Source: CAVONB01 sp963697205 (GTDB lineage: Bacteria > Pseudomonadota > Alphaproteobacteria > Rhizobiales > Hyphomicrobiaceae). Taken from it: a stretch of DNA of 64,000 nt. The stretch spans positions 62,001-126,000 of the forward strand of contig CAVONB010000015.1 in the NCBI GenBank assembly GCA_963697205.1. Direction: 5' to 3'. Below are positions 1-8,941 of the stretch, piece after piece. Position 1 is the stretch's first letter. Every line of letters starts with the position of its first letter. The position numbers and the translations under genes were made by a program. The notes beneath the pieces are model-generated. The model saw only the letters and a list, made by a program, of their open reading frames with translations. It had not been told where the DNA came from and made no database searches.

Positions 1-1455
1 TCGCCGACAGCATGAACTGAAGCTCGGTGCGGAAGAGGCCGACACCGTCCGCACCGGATTCCTCCAGATGCGGCATGTCGACGAGCAGGCCGGCGTTGAT
101 GTTGAGCGAGATCGACTCGCCGTCCTTGGTGACGGCCGGCGTATCCGCGCAGCGCCTGGTACTTCTGCTGCCGGCGGGCGCGGAAGCGGACCTTGTCGGA
201 ATAGGAGGCGATGACATCGGGCGATGGGCGGATGTGGAGCTGGCCCGACTTCCGCATCGATGATCAGCGCGTCACCCGTGGCGACACGTTCGACGACGCC
301 GGCGGCCTGGCCGAGTGCGGCAATGCCCAGCGCCTTGGCGACGATCGCGACGTGGCTCTGGCCGCTGCCATCCTCGACGACGAGGCCCCTGCAGCTTGCT
401 GCGGTCGTAGTCGATGAGCTCGGCCGGGCCCATGGTGCGCGCGATCAGAATGGTGTCGGGCGGCAGATCGGATTGCGCCATGTTGCCGAGCGAACGGCCG
501 GCGAGAACGCGCAGCAGGCGATCCGACAGGTCGTCGAGATCGCGCTGACGCTCGGTCCAGAAGGGATCGTTCTGGCGCAACATGCGCACGCGCATGGAGT
601 TCTGCACGCGCTCGACGGCGGCCTCGGCGGTCAGGCCCTCGGACACCGCGTCGTTGCAGGCGCTTCAGCCAGCCGCGGTCGTGGGCGAACATGCGGTAGG
701 CCTCGAGCACATCGCGGTGCTCGCCGGCGCGCGACAGGCGCTCCTGGCCCAGCATCTCGTCGATGGCGATGCGCAGCTCCTTGATCGCCTTGTCGAGCCG
801 CTCGCGTTCGTGCTCGGGGTCCTCGGCCAGCAGCTTGGTGACGACGACGCGCGGCTCGTGCAGGACGGCGTGGCCCAGCGCGATGCCGTCGGAGATCGGC
901 TCGCCGCGGATCGACGCCGACAGCGTGCGGTTCATCTCGATGGCGGTGCCGGCACCAGCCACCGCGCCGGAGACGAGATGCTCGGCGACCACCATGGCGG
1001 TGGTCTCCAGGATCTCGACGTCCTCCTCGGTGTATTCCTTGTGCGTGCGGTTCTGGACGACGAGCACGCCGAGGACCTCGCCGGCGCGCAGGATCGGCAC
1101 GGCCAGAAGCGAGTGATAGATTTCCTCGCCCGTCTCCGGCCGGTAGGAGAAGGCGGGATGATGCTGGGCGTTGGGCTCGTTCATGGGGGCAGCGAGCTCG
1201 GCGCAGCGGCCGACCAGACCCTCGCCGCGCTTCAGGCGCGTGTTGTGCACGGCGGCCTGCTGCAGGCCCTTCGGTCGCAAACAGCTCCAGCGAGCCATCC
1301 TGCCGCTTGAGATAGATCGAGCAGACCTCGGCCACCATCAGGCCGGCGATCTGACGCACGATCTTGTCCAGGCGCGACTGTCCGTCGCCCGGCTCGGCCA
1401 TCATCTCGCGCAGGCGCCGCATAATGATCCTGAGTACGGACTCGGGCGGCTTCAT
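1..1455 (-). CDS. ptsP: Phosphoenolpyruvate-protein phosphotransferase PtsP (EI-Ntr), partial, frame broken
   Basis: First enzyme of the nitrogen phosphotransferase system: it takes phosphate from phosphoenolpyruvate and passes it to NPr and then EIIA-Ntr in the cytoplasm. The start at 1455 opens MKPPESVLRIIMRRLREMM, and an N-terminal GAF domain follows (HSLLAVPILRAGEVLGVLVV). The PEP-utiliser linker comes next, then the phospho-histidine segment GQSHVAIVAKALGI near 340-385, and then GVGLFRTELQFMLS near 5-55. The rest of the catalytic barrel lies beyond the window. The frame changes near 1270, 650 and 390, and again towards 200, so no single ORF holds the gene. The homology runs straight through the breaks, which points to single-base indels. 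It follows lysC on the same strand, an order common in Rhizobiales. Identification is firm; the reading frame as given is not. Confidence 0.9.
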
Positions 1456-1664
1456 CCTGGGGTCGTCACCTCGTCTACCAAAGTTCAGTCAATCTCGGCC
1501 CTGCCTGATCGCGCCCGCCACGGCGCGCCGGATCACCGCCGACTACGAGCGGACGGCGGCAAGACTTGCGGCTCTGCTGACCGGCGGCCCTTTGCGGAGA
1601 GAATACCTTTACTGGTCCCGATCGCGAAGGCCGCTGGCCATGCGGCACTGCAATAGACGTTTCC
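1456..1664. other. Intergenic, lysC-ptsP
   Basis: About 210 bases between the lysC stop and the ptsP start on the same strand. I see no convincing gene and no clear terminator. The short ORFs here have no protein-like character. Confidence 0.5.
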
Positions 1665-2935
1665 TCAGGCCTGCTCGAGACCATAGAGCGCGTGCAGCGT
1701 CCGCACGGCCAGTTCGGCATAGGCGGCATCGATAAGCACGCTGATTTTGATCTCGGAGGTCGAGATGGCAAGGATATTGATGCCTTTTTCGGCCAAAGCC
1801 TTGAACATTTTGGCGGCGACGCCGGCATGGCTGCGCATGCCGATGCCGACGACGGACACCTTGACGACGTCCGCCGACGCTTTGACGTCGAAATAACCGA
1901 TCGCCGCCTTGGCCGCCTTCAACACTTCGAGCGTGCGCGGCAGTTCGGAGGCCTGCACGGTGAATGTCATGTCGGTCGACTTGCCGTCCGGCGTGACGTT
2001 CTGGACGATCATGTCGACGTTGATGTTGGCCTCGGCCAGCGGACCGAAGACGCATGGCGGCGACGCCCGGCTTGTCGGCGATCTTCAGGAGGGTGACCTT
2101 GGCCTCGTCCTTGGCGAAGGCGATGCCGCTGACGACCTGCTGTTCCACGATCTCATCCTCATCGCAAACGAGTGTGCCGACGGCCTCCAGTGCGCTCAAG
2201 GTCGACGGCGGGCATGTGCATCGGGGGCCACGAAGCTCGACAGCACGCGCACGCGCACGCCGTGCACCATGGCAAGTTCGACCGACCGCGTCTGGAGCAC
2301 CTTGGAGCCGAAGGAGGCCATCTCCAGCATCTCCTCGTAGGAGATCTTGGGCAGGCGCCGGGCCTTCGGGCACGATGCGCGGGTCGGTCGTGTAGACGCC
2401 GTCGACGTCGGTGTAGATATCGCAGACGTCGGCTCTCAGCGCGACGGCGATGGCGACGGCGCTGGTGTCGGAGCCGCCGCGGCCGAGTGTGGCGATGCGC
2501 CGGCGCTCGGGCTCGATGCCCTGGAAGCCGGTGACGACGGCGACCTCGCCGCTGTCGAGGCGCTCGCGCAGGCGGGCGCCGTCGATGTTGCGGATGCGGG
2601 CCGCGCCGTGCGGCGGCATCGGTCTCGATCGGGATCTGCCAGCCCTGCCAGGAGCGCGCCTGGATGCCCATGGACTGCAAGCACGATGGCCAGCAGACCG
2701 GCCGTGACCTGCTCACCCGATGGCGACGACGGCGTCGTACTCGCGCGCGTCGTGCAGGAGCGGCGGCTTCACGCACCCAGGCGACGAGCTGGTTGGTGAC
2801 CCCGGACATGGCGGAGACGACGACGGCGACCTTGTTGCCGGCGTCGACCTCGCGCTTGACGTGGCGCGCGACGTTGCGGATGCGCTCGATGTTGGCGACC
2901 GACGTGCCGCCGAATTTCATCACCACGACAGCCAT
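1665..2935 (-). CDS. lysC: Aspartate kinase, frame broken
   Basis: Phosphorylates L-aspartate, the entry step to lysine, threonine and methionine synthesis and to diaminopimelate for the cell wall. The start at 2935 opens MAVVVMKFGGTSVANIERI with the KFGGTS nucleotide motif. The kinase core follows (GRGGSDTSAVAIAVAL; YTDVDGVYTTDPRIV), then two ACT regulatory domains, the last holding VVGIGMRSHAGVAAKMF and ending ALYGLEQA. Summed over frames the length fits the usual ~410-420 residues, but at least five frame changes are needed (about 2770, 2700, 2620, 2360, 2210, 2060). All motifs are present in order and in register after each break. I therefore read this as an intact gene with indel errors. 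ubiG is divergent upstream. Confidence 0.92.
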
Positions 2936-3230
2936 GCGTCTCGAACCCGCTGGAATGCGCCCTCGATACGGCTAGGGCGGCCCGTCACGTCCGCGGCCGC
3001 CGGGGTCGCCAGCGCGCCAGCCGGCTGCCGGTGCCTTGCGGATCCCTCGTCCGTCTCTTTTTCGCGTGCTTCTTAGCTCTCCCAAGGCATACCCGCAACA
3101 CGCCTTTGTGCCGCGAGGGTGGCCATGGGTCGCGCGCGGCGCCCCGTTGCCGCGTGAACGGACATCCGGGCAGGACGGCGAGGCCGGCTCCACCTTGACA
3201 GTGCGCGCCGGGGCGCAGCCAATGGCGGCC
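2936..3230. other. Divergent intergenic region lysC / ubiG
   Basis: About 295 bases between the two divergent starts, presumably holding both promoters. I could not pick out a confident -35/-10 pair or operator. The ORF that reads through here into ubiG (from 3036) has no recognisable protein content before UbiG. Confidence 0.45.
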
Positions 3231-3992
3231 ATGACCCAATCAGCGCAATCGCCAGGTGCCGGCACGCTCGACGCCGGCGAGGTCGACCGGTTCGGGCGGC
3301 TCGCCGCGGAGTGGTGGGACCCCAACGGCAAGTTCCGCACGCTGCACCAGATCGGCCCGGCGCGGCTCGCCTTCGTGCGCGATGCCATCACGCGGCACCT
3401 GCCGCCGCCGCCGGATGCGGGCCTGCGCGTGCTGGAGGGCCTCTCCATCGTGGACGTCGGCTGCGGGGGCGGGCTGGTAACGGAGCCGCTGGCGCGGCTG
3501 GGCGCGCGCACGATGGGCATCGAGCCGGCCGCGGAGAACATCGCGGCGGCGCAGCGCCATGCCGAGGCGCAGGGACTTGCCATCGACTACCAGGCGGTGC
3601 GTGCTGAGGATCTCGTGGCGGCTGGGGCGCAATTCGACGCCGTGGTCTGCCTGGAGGTGGTCGAGCACGTTCCTGACCCCGGCGCGTTCGTCGGCATCCT
3701 CGGCCGGCTGGTGCGCCCAGGCGGCGTGATCGTGCTGTCGACGATCAACCGGACGCTGCGGTCCTATGCGCTGGCGATCGTCGGCGCCGAGTACATTCTG
3801 CGCTGGGTGCCGGCGGGGACACATCAGTGGAACCGGTTCGTGACGCCGGACGAGTTGGTGCAGCACCTGACGGCGGCGGGGCTGGTCGCGCCGCAGTTTG
3901 AGGGGCTCGTCTACGATCCGCTGCGCGACCGCTGGCGGCTTGCCGCCGACACCGCCGTCAACTACCTGGCGTCGGCCGTGAAGCCGGGCTGA
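3231..3992 (+). CDS. ubiG: Ubiquinone biosynthesis O-methyltransferase UbiG
   Basis: SAM-dependent methyltransferase carrying out both O-methylations of ubiquinone synthesis. Family signatures are clear: FGRLAAEWWDPNGKFRTLH at the N-terminus, SAM motif I IVDVGCGGGLVTEPLARLG, VVCLEVVEHVPDP, and GGVIVLSTINRT, with the late GTHQWNRFVTP segment. From 3231 the protein is 253 residues, close to the usual 240-255. An in-frame ATG at 3222 is an equal alternative. A longer ORF from 3036 adds about 65 residues unlike any UbiG, so I reject that start. It is divergent from lysC, as in many Rhizobiales. Confidence 0.95.
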   Translation: MTQSAQSPGAGTLDAGEVDRFGRLAAEWWDPNGKFRTLHQIGPARLAFVRDAITRHLPPPPDAGLRVLEGLSIVDVGCGGGLVTEPLARLGARTMGIEPAAENIAAAQRHAEAQGLAIDYQAVRAEDLVAAGAQFDAVVCLEVVEHVPDPGAFVGILGRLVRPGGVIVLSTINRTLRSYALAIVGAEYILRWVPAGTHQWNRFVTPDELVQHLTAAGLVAPQFEGLVYDPLRDRWRLAADTAVNYLASAVKPG

Positions 3993-4141
3993 GATTGCCG
4001 GTCCCTGCCCGCCGATGTCCGGCATTTGCCTTCAGCTCGCGGTGGCGCGGTAGCGGATTGTTAGCGCCCGGCTGCTAGCGTGAAGCGATGGGGAATGGTG
4101 CCGGACCGCCGACAGGGCGCCCGGCCATCGCAGGCGACATC

Positions 4142-5146
4142 ATGACAGCCACTACCGCATCCGAGGCCCGGCGCAACACGCGCAAGCGCATACTCAAAGG
4201 GGGCGTGATCGCCTTCAGCGGCCGGCATGCGACGCTGCCGTGTGTGCTGCGCGACCTGTCGAACCTGGGCGCGCGGCTGGCGGTGCAGAATGCCTCGCTG
4301 GTGCCCGACACCTTCGAGCTGATCGTGGAGCTCGACGGGCTGGAGGCCCCGTGCCGCGTCGTGTGGCGCAAGGCCAACGAAGTCGGCGTTTCCTTCGTCG
4401 CCGAGCCGATGAAGACTGCGCCGCGCCGCTCGCAGGTCGTCTCCTCGTCCGATCGTGCCGCCGCGCATGTGTCGTTGCGCCGGCCGTCTGCTGCGGCCTT
4501 GGCCACTCGCGCAATTCCCAGAGTGAGCCAGCTGCCGCCGCCTGCCGCGCCTGAAACGCTCGTCGTCGCCGCCGATGACATCACCACCGAGACGACGGTT
4601 CCGAAGGCCGCCGCGACGACCGCCGAGGCTGCGCGCGAAGCGGTTGTGCCTGCCGCCAAGTCGGACGCAGCATTTGCGCAGGCGCCGGCCAAGACCACGC
4701 CGCAGCGACCGGCCATTCCGATCGTGATCGCGGACGACGATCCCGACGACCGCCTTCTGATCGGCGATGCGTTTCGCGAAAGCGCCTTCTCGCATCCGAT
4801 CTCGTTCGTCGAGAACGGCGAAGAGCTGCTGCAGTACCTTCGTGGTCAGGGCGTGCACGCCGGCCGCGCCATGCCCGGCTTGATCCTTCTCGACCTCAAT
4901 ATGCCGAAGATGGACGGGCGGACGGCTTTGATGCACCTGAAGGCGGATACCGCGCTGAGGCGCATTCCCGTGATCGTGCTGACGACGTCGAACGCGGAAG
5001 ACGACATCCAGCGCACCTATGACCTCGGCGTCAGCGCCTATGTGCCCAAGCCGAACTCGTTCGACGGTCTCCTGGACCTAGTGCAGTCGCTCAACAACTA
5101 CTGGATGCGGTTCGTCGCATCGCCGGTGACGCAGACCGCCCACTGA
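4142..5146 (+). CDS. PilZ domain - receiver domain fusion protein
   Basis: About 334 residues. The N-terminus is a PilZ domain with both c-di-GMP elements: RRNTRKR and, about 30 residues later, DLSNLGARL (D-x-S-x-x-G). An Ala/Thr/Pro-rich linker of roughly 80 residues follows, with no predicted fold. The C-terminus is a CheY-like receiver of the Rcp1 type: acidic pair in IADDDPDD, phospho-acceptor Asp in LLDLNMPKMDG, Thr in VLTTSN, Lys in VPKPNS. No output domain follows. I infer a protein joining c-di-GMP sensing to phosphorelay input; its partners are unknown and no kinase is adjacent. An in-frame ATG at 4088 would add 18 low-complexity residues. Domain calls are firm; the role is inference. 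Confidence 0.85.
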   Translation: MTATTASEARRNTRKRILKGGVIAFSGRHATLPCVLRDLSNLGARLAVQNASLVPDTFELIVELDGLEAPCRVVWRKANEVGVSFVAEPMKTAPRRSQVVSSSDRAAAHVSLRRPSAAALATRAIPRVSQLPPPAAPETLVVAADDITTETTVPKAAATTAEAAREAVVPAAKSDAAFAQAPAKTTPQRPAIPIVIADDDPDDRLLIGDAFRESAFSHPISFVENGEELLQYLRGQGVHAGRAMPGLILLDLNMPKMDGRTALMHLKADTALRRIPVIVLTTSNAEDDIQRTYDLGVSAYVPKPNSFDGLLDLVQSLNNYWMRFVASPVTQTAH

Positions 5147-5159
5147 CAGCGCTTCGGGA

Positions 5160-5927
5160 TCAATCGGCAGTCTTGTCCTCAAACGGGCACAAGTCGCGGA
5201 TGATGCAGTGCGCGCACTCGGGCTTCCTCGCCTTGCAGACGTAGCGGCCGTGCAGGATCAGCCAGTGGTGGGCGGGTACGCCATACTGGTGGGGGACGAC
5301 GCGCAGCAGATCCTCCTCCACCGCGAGCGGCGTCTTGCCGCCTGACAATCCCAGGCGATGGGCGATGCGAAAGACGTGGGTATCGACGGCCATGGTCGGC
5401 TCGTCGAACGCGACGTTCATGACGACGTTTGCCGTCTTTCGTCCGACGCCGGGCAGTGTTTCCAGCATATCGCGATCGCGCGGGACCTGGCCGCCGTACG
5501 CGTCGATCAAGCGCTGGGACAATGCGATGACGTTTTTCGCCTTGTTGCGGAAGAGGCCGATGGTCTTGATGTAGTCGCGGACCTTGTCTTCGCCCAGCGC
5601 GACCATTTTTGCCGGCGTGTCAGCGGCCTTGAACAGGGCGCGGGTGGCCTTGTTGACGCCGGCGTCGGTGGCCTGCGCGGACAGAACCACGGCGACCAGC
5701 AGCGTGAAGGGATTGACGTATTCCAGCTCGCCCTTGGGGACGGGCTCGGCGGCGGCGAAGCGGCCGAAAATTTCTGCAATGCGTATGGTGTCGGCGGCCC
5801 TGCCACCTGCCGCGCGCCGCGCCGGCTTGCGTGTTTTCGCCGCCTTTGCAGGCGCGCTGGGGGCGGGTGTCCCTTTAGCGGAGGTTGCCTTGCCGGCGGC
5901 CTTGGATTTTCGACCTGCGACCGTCAT
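5160..5927 (-). CDS. nth: Endonuclease III
   Basis: Bifunctional DNA glycosylase/AP lyase that removes oxidised pyrimidines in base excision repair. The helix-hairpin-helix LPGVGRKTANVV carries the catalytic Lys, VDTHVFR carries the catalytic Asp, and the C-terminal CKARKPECAHCIIRDLC matches the C-x6-C-x2-C-x5-C [4Fe-4S] loop. Start 5927 has a strong ribosome site (GGAGGCGGGAGAGG) just upstream. It yields 255 residues with a ~45-residue Lys/Ala-rich basic N-terminal extension. The ORF runs on to 6242, but that part overlaps the divergent DUF2244 gene and is spurious. Confidence 0.95.
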   Translation of the reverse strand: MTVAGRKSKAAGKATSAKGTPAPSAPAKAAKTRKPARRAAGGRAADTIRIAEIFGRFAAAEPVPKGELEYVNPFTLLVAVVLSAQATDAGVNKATRALFKAADTPAKMVALGEDKVRDYIKTIGLFRNKAKNVIALSQRLIDAYGGQVPRDRDMLETLPGVGRKTANVVMNVAFDEPTMAVDTHVFRIAHRLGLSGGKTPLAVEEDLLRVVPHQYGVPAHHWLILHGRYVCKARKPECAHCIIRDLCPFEDKTAD

Positions 5928-5950
5928 GCCTCTCCCGCCTCCGTTCTTTT

Positions 5951-6035
5951 GCTCACGGCGCCTGCGCGGGCGCGGCCTAACGGCCGGGCCGCCTTGCGGC
6001 CTGTCGACTTCGGTGCCATCAAAACCGCAAGCGCT
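5951..6035. repeat. GC-rich dispersed repeat, copy A
   Basis: Begins GCTCACGGCGC and contains a palindromic core around CGGCCTAACGGCCGGGCCG. It resembles, with several small gaps, the stretch at 60841-60930 (shared GCTCACGGCGC, CCGGG, GCGGCCTG, CGACTT and TTCC/TGCC-TC-AA blocks in the same order). It lies between the divergent starts of nth and the DUF2244 gene. Judged by eye only. Confidence 0.4.
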
Positions 6036-6048
6036 ATAGGATGACGAC

Positions 6049-6546
6049 ATGACCGAGGCTGTTCCCGAAATGCAAGCGCGGCGGCAGTGCTTCGTGCTGA
6101 CCGCCCACCGTTCGCTGCCGCCGGCCGGCTTCGGGGCGCTGATGGCGCTGATCGGCATCATCAGCTTCGTGACCGGCATCGCCTTCCTGTCGATCGGGGC
6201 GTGGCCGGTGATGGCGTTCTTCGGCCTCGACGTGGCGGTCATCTACGTCGCCTTCCGGCTCAACTACCGGGCCGGACGCATCCACGAGATCATCGAGATC
6301 ACGCCCGACGAAATGACCGTGACGTGCGTTGCGCCATCGGGGCGCCGCGCTGTCCATACGTTCAATCCGTACTGGACACGCGTCGCCCTCAACGAGAGCG
6401 TCGACGGGCGCACGGCGATCGCGCTCACGAGCCACGGCCGGGCCTTCGCGTTCGGTCACTTCCTCAACGACGAGGAACGCCGGGACCTGTTCCCGGCGCT
6501 GCAGGGCGCGCTGGCGGATGCGCGCATGGCGGGGCCCGCCGGCTGA
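6049..6546 (+). CDS. DUF2244 family inner-membrane protein
   Basis: 165 residues. Two adjacent hydrophobic segments (about residues 27-75: GALMALIGIISFVTGIAFL and GAWPVMAFFGLDVAVIYVAF) are followed by a soluble domain with the family pattern EIIEITPDEM and a late FGHFLNDEERRDL. DUF2244 proteins have this two-helix plus beta-domain layout and are often next to nth in Rhizobiales, as here, where the two genes diverge. Function is not established for the family. The start is well placed 121 bases from the nth start. Confidence 0.85.
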   Translation: MTEAVPEMQARRQCFVLTAHRSLPPAGFGALMALIGIISFVTGIAFLSIGAWPVMAFFGLDVAVIYVAFRLNYRAGRIHEIIEITPDEMTVTCVAPSGRRAVHTFNPYWTRVALNESVDGRTAIALTSHGRAFAFGHFLNDEERRDLFPALQGALADARMAGPAG

Positions 6547-6569
6547 AGCCGGAGCGGGCCCGTCGCGGC

Positions 6570-7175
6570 TTACGCCCAGGGTCGCGCTGCCTTGACCTTC
6601 TCCTCGTAGCTGTCGATGGACTTGGCCTTTTCCATCGTCAGGCCGATGTCGTCGAGGCCTTCGAGAAGGCAGCGCTTGCGGAAGGGGTCGATGTCGAACT
6701 TGATCACGCCGCCGTCGGGGCCGCGGATCTCCTGGGCTTCCAGGTCGATGGTCAGCGTGGCGTTGGCGCCGCGGCTGGCGTCGTCGAGCAGCTTCTCCAG
6801 CTCCTCCGGCTTCACCTTGATAGGCAGAATGCCGTTCTTGAAGCTGTTGTTGTAGAAGATGTCAGCAAAGCTCGTGGATATGACGCAGCGGATGCCGAAG
6901 TCCTGGAGCGCCCAGGGCGCGTGCTCGCGCGAGGAGCCGCAGCCGAAGTTGTCGCCGGCGACCAGCACCTGCGCCTTGCGATATGCGGGCTGGTTGAGCA
7001 CGAAATCGGGGCGCTCGTTGCCATTGTCGTCATAGCGGATCTCGTAGAACAGCGCTTTGCCCAGGCCGGTCCGCTTGATTGTCTTCAGGAAGTTCTTCGG
7101 GATGATCTTGTCGGTGTCGATGTTGCGCATCGGCAGCGGCGCTGCAACGGCGGTCAGCGTCGTGAACTTTTCCAT
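6570..7175 (-). CDS. leuD: 3-isopropylmalate dehydratase small subunit
   Basis: Small subunit of isopropylmalate isomerase (with LeuC) in leucine synthesis. 201 residues, the expected length. It opens MEKFTTLTAVAAPLPMRNID, with DTDKIIPKNFLKT and the LeuD signature GDNFGCGSSREHAPWAL, and then FADIFYNNSFKNGILPI. The large subunit is not in the window, so leuC lies elsewhere. It starts 84 bases downstream of the gene ending at 7260, on the same strand. Confidence 0.96.
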   Translation of the reverse strand: MEKFTTLTAVAAPLPMRNIDTDKIIPKNFLKTIKRTGLGKALFYEIRYDDNGNERPDFVLNQPAYRKAQVLVAGDNFGCGSSREHAPWALQDFGIRCVISTSFADIFYNNSFKNGILPIKVKPEELEKLLDDASRGANATLTIDLEAQEIRGPDGGVIKFDIDPFRKRCLLEGLDDIGLTMEKAKSIDSYEEKVKAARPWA

Positions 7176-7259
7176 CGTGGTCCGATCCCTTCTGGCGCGG
7201 CCGTGGCCTGCCCGTGATTGCGCTCGATCCCTCGCGCCGCGCCCGGCGCCGCCACTACG

Positions 7260-7691
7260 TCAAGTGCGCAGGCCGTCGGCGAGCGCCCGGAAGTAGCCTT
7301 CGGCGGCGACGAGCCGACCCAGCAGAGCCGGATCGACCTGATCGGCGATGCCTTGTCCGGATTCGGGCACGGCGAGCTGCTCCAGACGCCTTTTAACGCC
7401 AGCGAGCTTGCGCCCGTCAAGATGATGCTCGAGGGCGTCGACGATGGTCTCGACGTAACCCGCGATGCGGCCGAACTCGCGGGTGGCCTCGCGGGCGGCG
7501 GTTTTGCTCTTCGGATTGGCCTCCAGGCGGCCCAGCGCCTCGGAGGCGCGGCGCAGGGTGGCGGCGATGTCCTCGGCGTAGCCGGCGACCCGCTCACGAC
7601 GCTTGGCGTCCAGATCGACGAGGGCGCCGAGCCAGCGGTGCACCGTGCGGGACAGCTCCAGGAGCCGGCGGGTGTAGTCGGCGAAGCCCAT
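7260..7691 (-). CDS. Hypothetical helical protein
   Basis: Not recognised. 143 residues from ATG 7691, which has a GGAG about nine bases upstream. A GTG at 7769 would add 26 residues. The sequence is almost wholly amphipathic helix rich in Arg, Ala, Leu and Glu (for example LRRASEALGRLEANPKSKTA). It has no Cys, no signal peptide and no membrane segment, so it is probably cytoplasmic. It is co-directional with leuD but need not be related. The antisense ORF 7218-7772 is more Gly-rich and less protein-like, so I prefer the minus strand. Confidence 0.55.
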   Translation of the reverse strand: MGFADYTRRLLELSRTVHRWLGALVDLDAKRRERVAGYAEDIAATLRRASEALGRLEANPKSKTAAREATREFGRIAGYVETIVDALEHHLDGRKLAGVKRRLEQLAVPESGQGIADQVDPALLGRLVAAEGYFRALADGLRT

Positions 7692-7852
7692 CTGGGCGGC
7701 TCCGAGCTGGGGCGGGAGACGGCCTTCGCGGGGCGGGCCGTCCGGGCATGCCGACAGACTAAACGGCACTGAGGAGGTGGGGAAACCTGGAATACACTTC
7801 AGTAAACGCGACGCACTTTAGATACCGCGATGCGGGGCGCCGCCGGCGGCGT

Positions 7853-8416
7853 TCAACGGATGCGCGGGTCGGCGTAGCACTTGCGCATGTACTCGCAGCG
7901 GTAGGAGCCGGCAAAATGCATGCTGTCTCCCTTGGCTGGGGCGATGAACCGGCAGATCTCCTCGACCCCTTCCGGCGTCAACCAACCCTGGCGGCGTCCA
8001 CGCTGGACGGCGAAGCAATCGGCGGTCTCCTCGTCGGGGCCGCGGAACTGGTGGCCGCATTCGTGGGAGAAGATCCACAGCTTGACCGGTGTCGAGACCT
8101 TGGCCAGCAGGCGCGGATTGAGGATGAGGAAGCCGGGATAGGCGGCCCCGTAGTCGTCGAGTTGGCTGTCGATCACGGTCGGCCGGTGACCGCAGACCAT
8201 GCGGTAACGGTCCAGCGTCAGGCGGCCGGCGGGGATGATCCGCGCGTCGCCGCCAACGTGGGCGACATACTCTTCCGGCGTGGGCGGGCCCTCAGCGACG
8301 GCGCCTTGCGCCAGCAAGAGGACGGCGCAGCCCGTTGCAAGGAGGGCTGCGAACCCTTTCAGCGTCCGTGCGATCAACGTTCTCTTGCCCCGGCTTGAAA
8401 ACGGCTTCGCTCTCAT
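7853..8416 (-). CDS. Exported protein with HExxH zinc-peptidase motif
   Basis: From ATG 8416 the protein is about 187 residues. A basic start (MRAKPFSSRGKRTLIARTLK) and the hydrophobic stretch GFAALLATGCAVLLLAQGAVA form a signal peptide. The mature part carries WIFSHECGHQFRGPDEETAD, which contains HExxH (His-Glu-Cys-Gly-His) with a following Glu/Asp cluster that could supply the third ligand. Several Cys near the C-terminus (EICRFIAP, YRCEYMRKC) suggest disulfides in the periplasm. I infer a small gluzincin-like protease but cannot name the family. The gene lies 72 bases downstream of a second HExxH gene. Confidence 0.65.
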   Translation of the reverse strand: MRAKPFSSRGKRTLIARTLKGFAALLATGCAVLLLAQGAVAEGPPTPEEYVAHVGGDARIIPAGRLTLDRYRMVCGHRPTVIDSQLDDYGAAYPGFLILNPRLLAKVSTPVKLWIFSHECGHQFRGPDEETADCFAVQRGRRQGWLTPEGVEEICRFIAPAKGDSMHFAGSYRCEYMRKCYADPRIR

Positions 8417-8488
8417 GATCCGTCCGACGTTTACCATTGGAGCGACCGGATCGCCAACCCATGTTCGGCCATCCGCGTTCACACTTCG

Positions 8489-8941
8489 TTATTGCGCGTC
8501 ACCGGACGGCCATAGTGGACCGGAGGCCTGCCGCACCTCCGTCTCGATCGCCTCCATATCGGCATCCGACAGTCCGAAATGGTGACCGATCTCGTGCACC
8601 AGGACGTGGGTGACGAGGGCGCCGAGCGTGTCCTCGTGCTCGGCCCAGTAGTCGAGGATCGCTCGCCGGTAGAGGACAACCATGTCGGGCATGGCGGGGG
8701 CATCGAGGACGCTCTTGCGGTCCAGGCTGACGCCCTGATAGAGGCCCATCAGGTCGAACGGGCTTTCGATGCCGAGGGCATCGAGCACGTCGTCGGTCGC
8801 GAAATCCTCGACCCGGATCGCGACGCCGTCGCACATGGTGCGGAATGCCTCGGGCAGCCCGTCCCAGGCCTCCGCGGCCAGCGCCTCGAAATCGGCAAGC
8901 GAGGGCGCCATGCGGTGGCGCCACTCGAGCCCGTCAGCCAT
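8489..8941 (-). CDS. Zincin-like metallopeptidase family protein
   Basis: 150 residues. It matches the small bacterial zincin family (PF06262-like): SLADFEALAAEAWDGLPEAF at the N-terminus, an acidic middle (SPFDLMGLYQGVSL), and the motif THVLVHEIGHHFGLSDADM with HExxH plus a downstream Asp/Glu. There is no signal peptide, so it is probably cytoplasmic. Alternative ATG at 8911. The upstream barrel-protein frame runs 193 bases into this gene as read. I attribute that to a frame error in the upstream gene. Confidence 0.82.
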   Translation of the reverse strand: MADGLEWRHRMAPSLADFEALAAEAWDGLPEAFRTMCDGVAIRVEDFATDDVLDALGIESPFDLMGLYQGVSLDRKSVLDAPAMPDMVVLYRRAILDYWAEHEDTLGALVTHVLVHEIGHHFGLSDADMEAIETEVRQASGPLWPSGDAQ

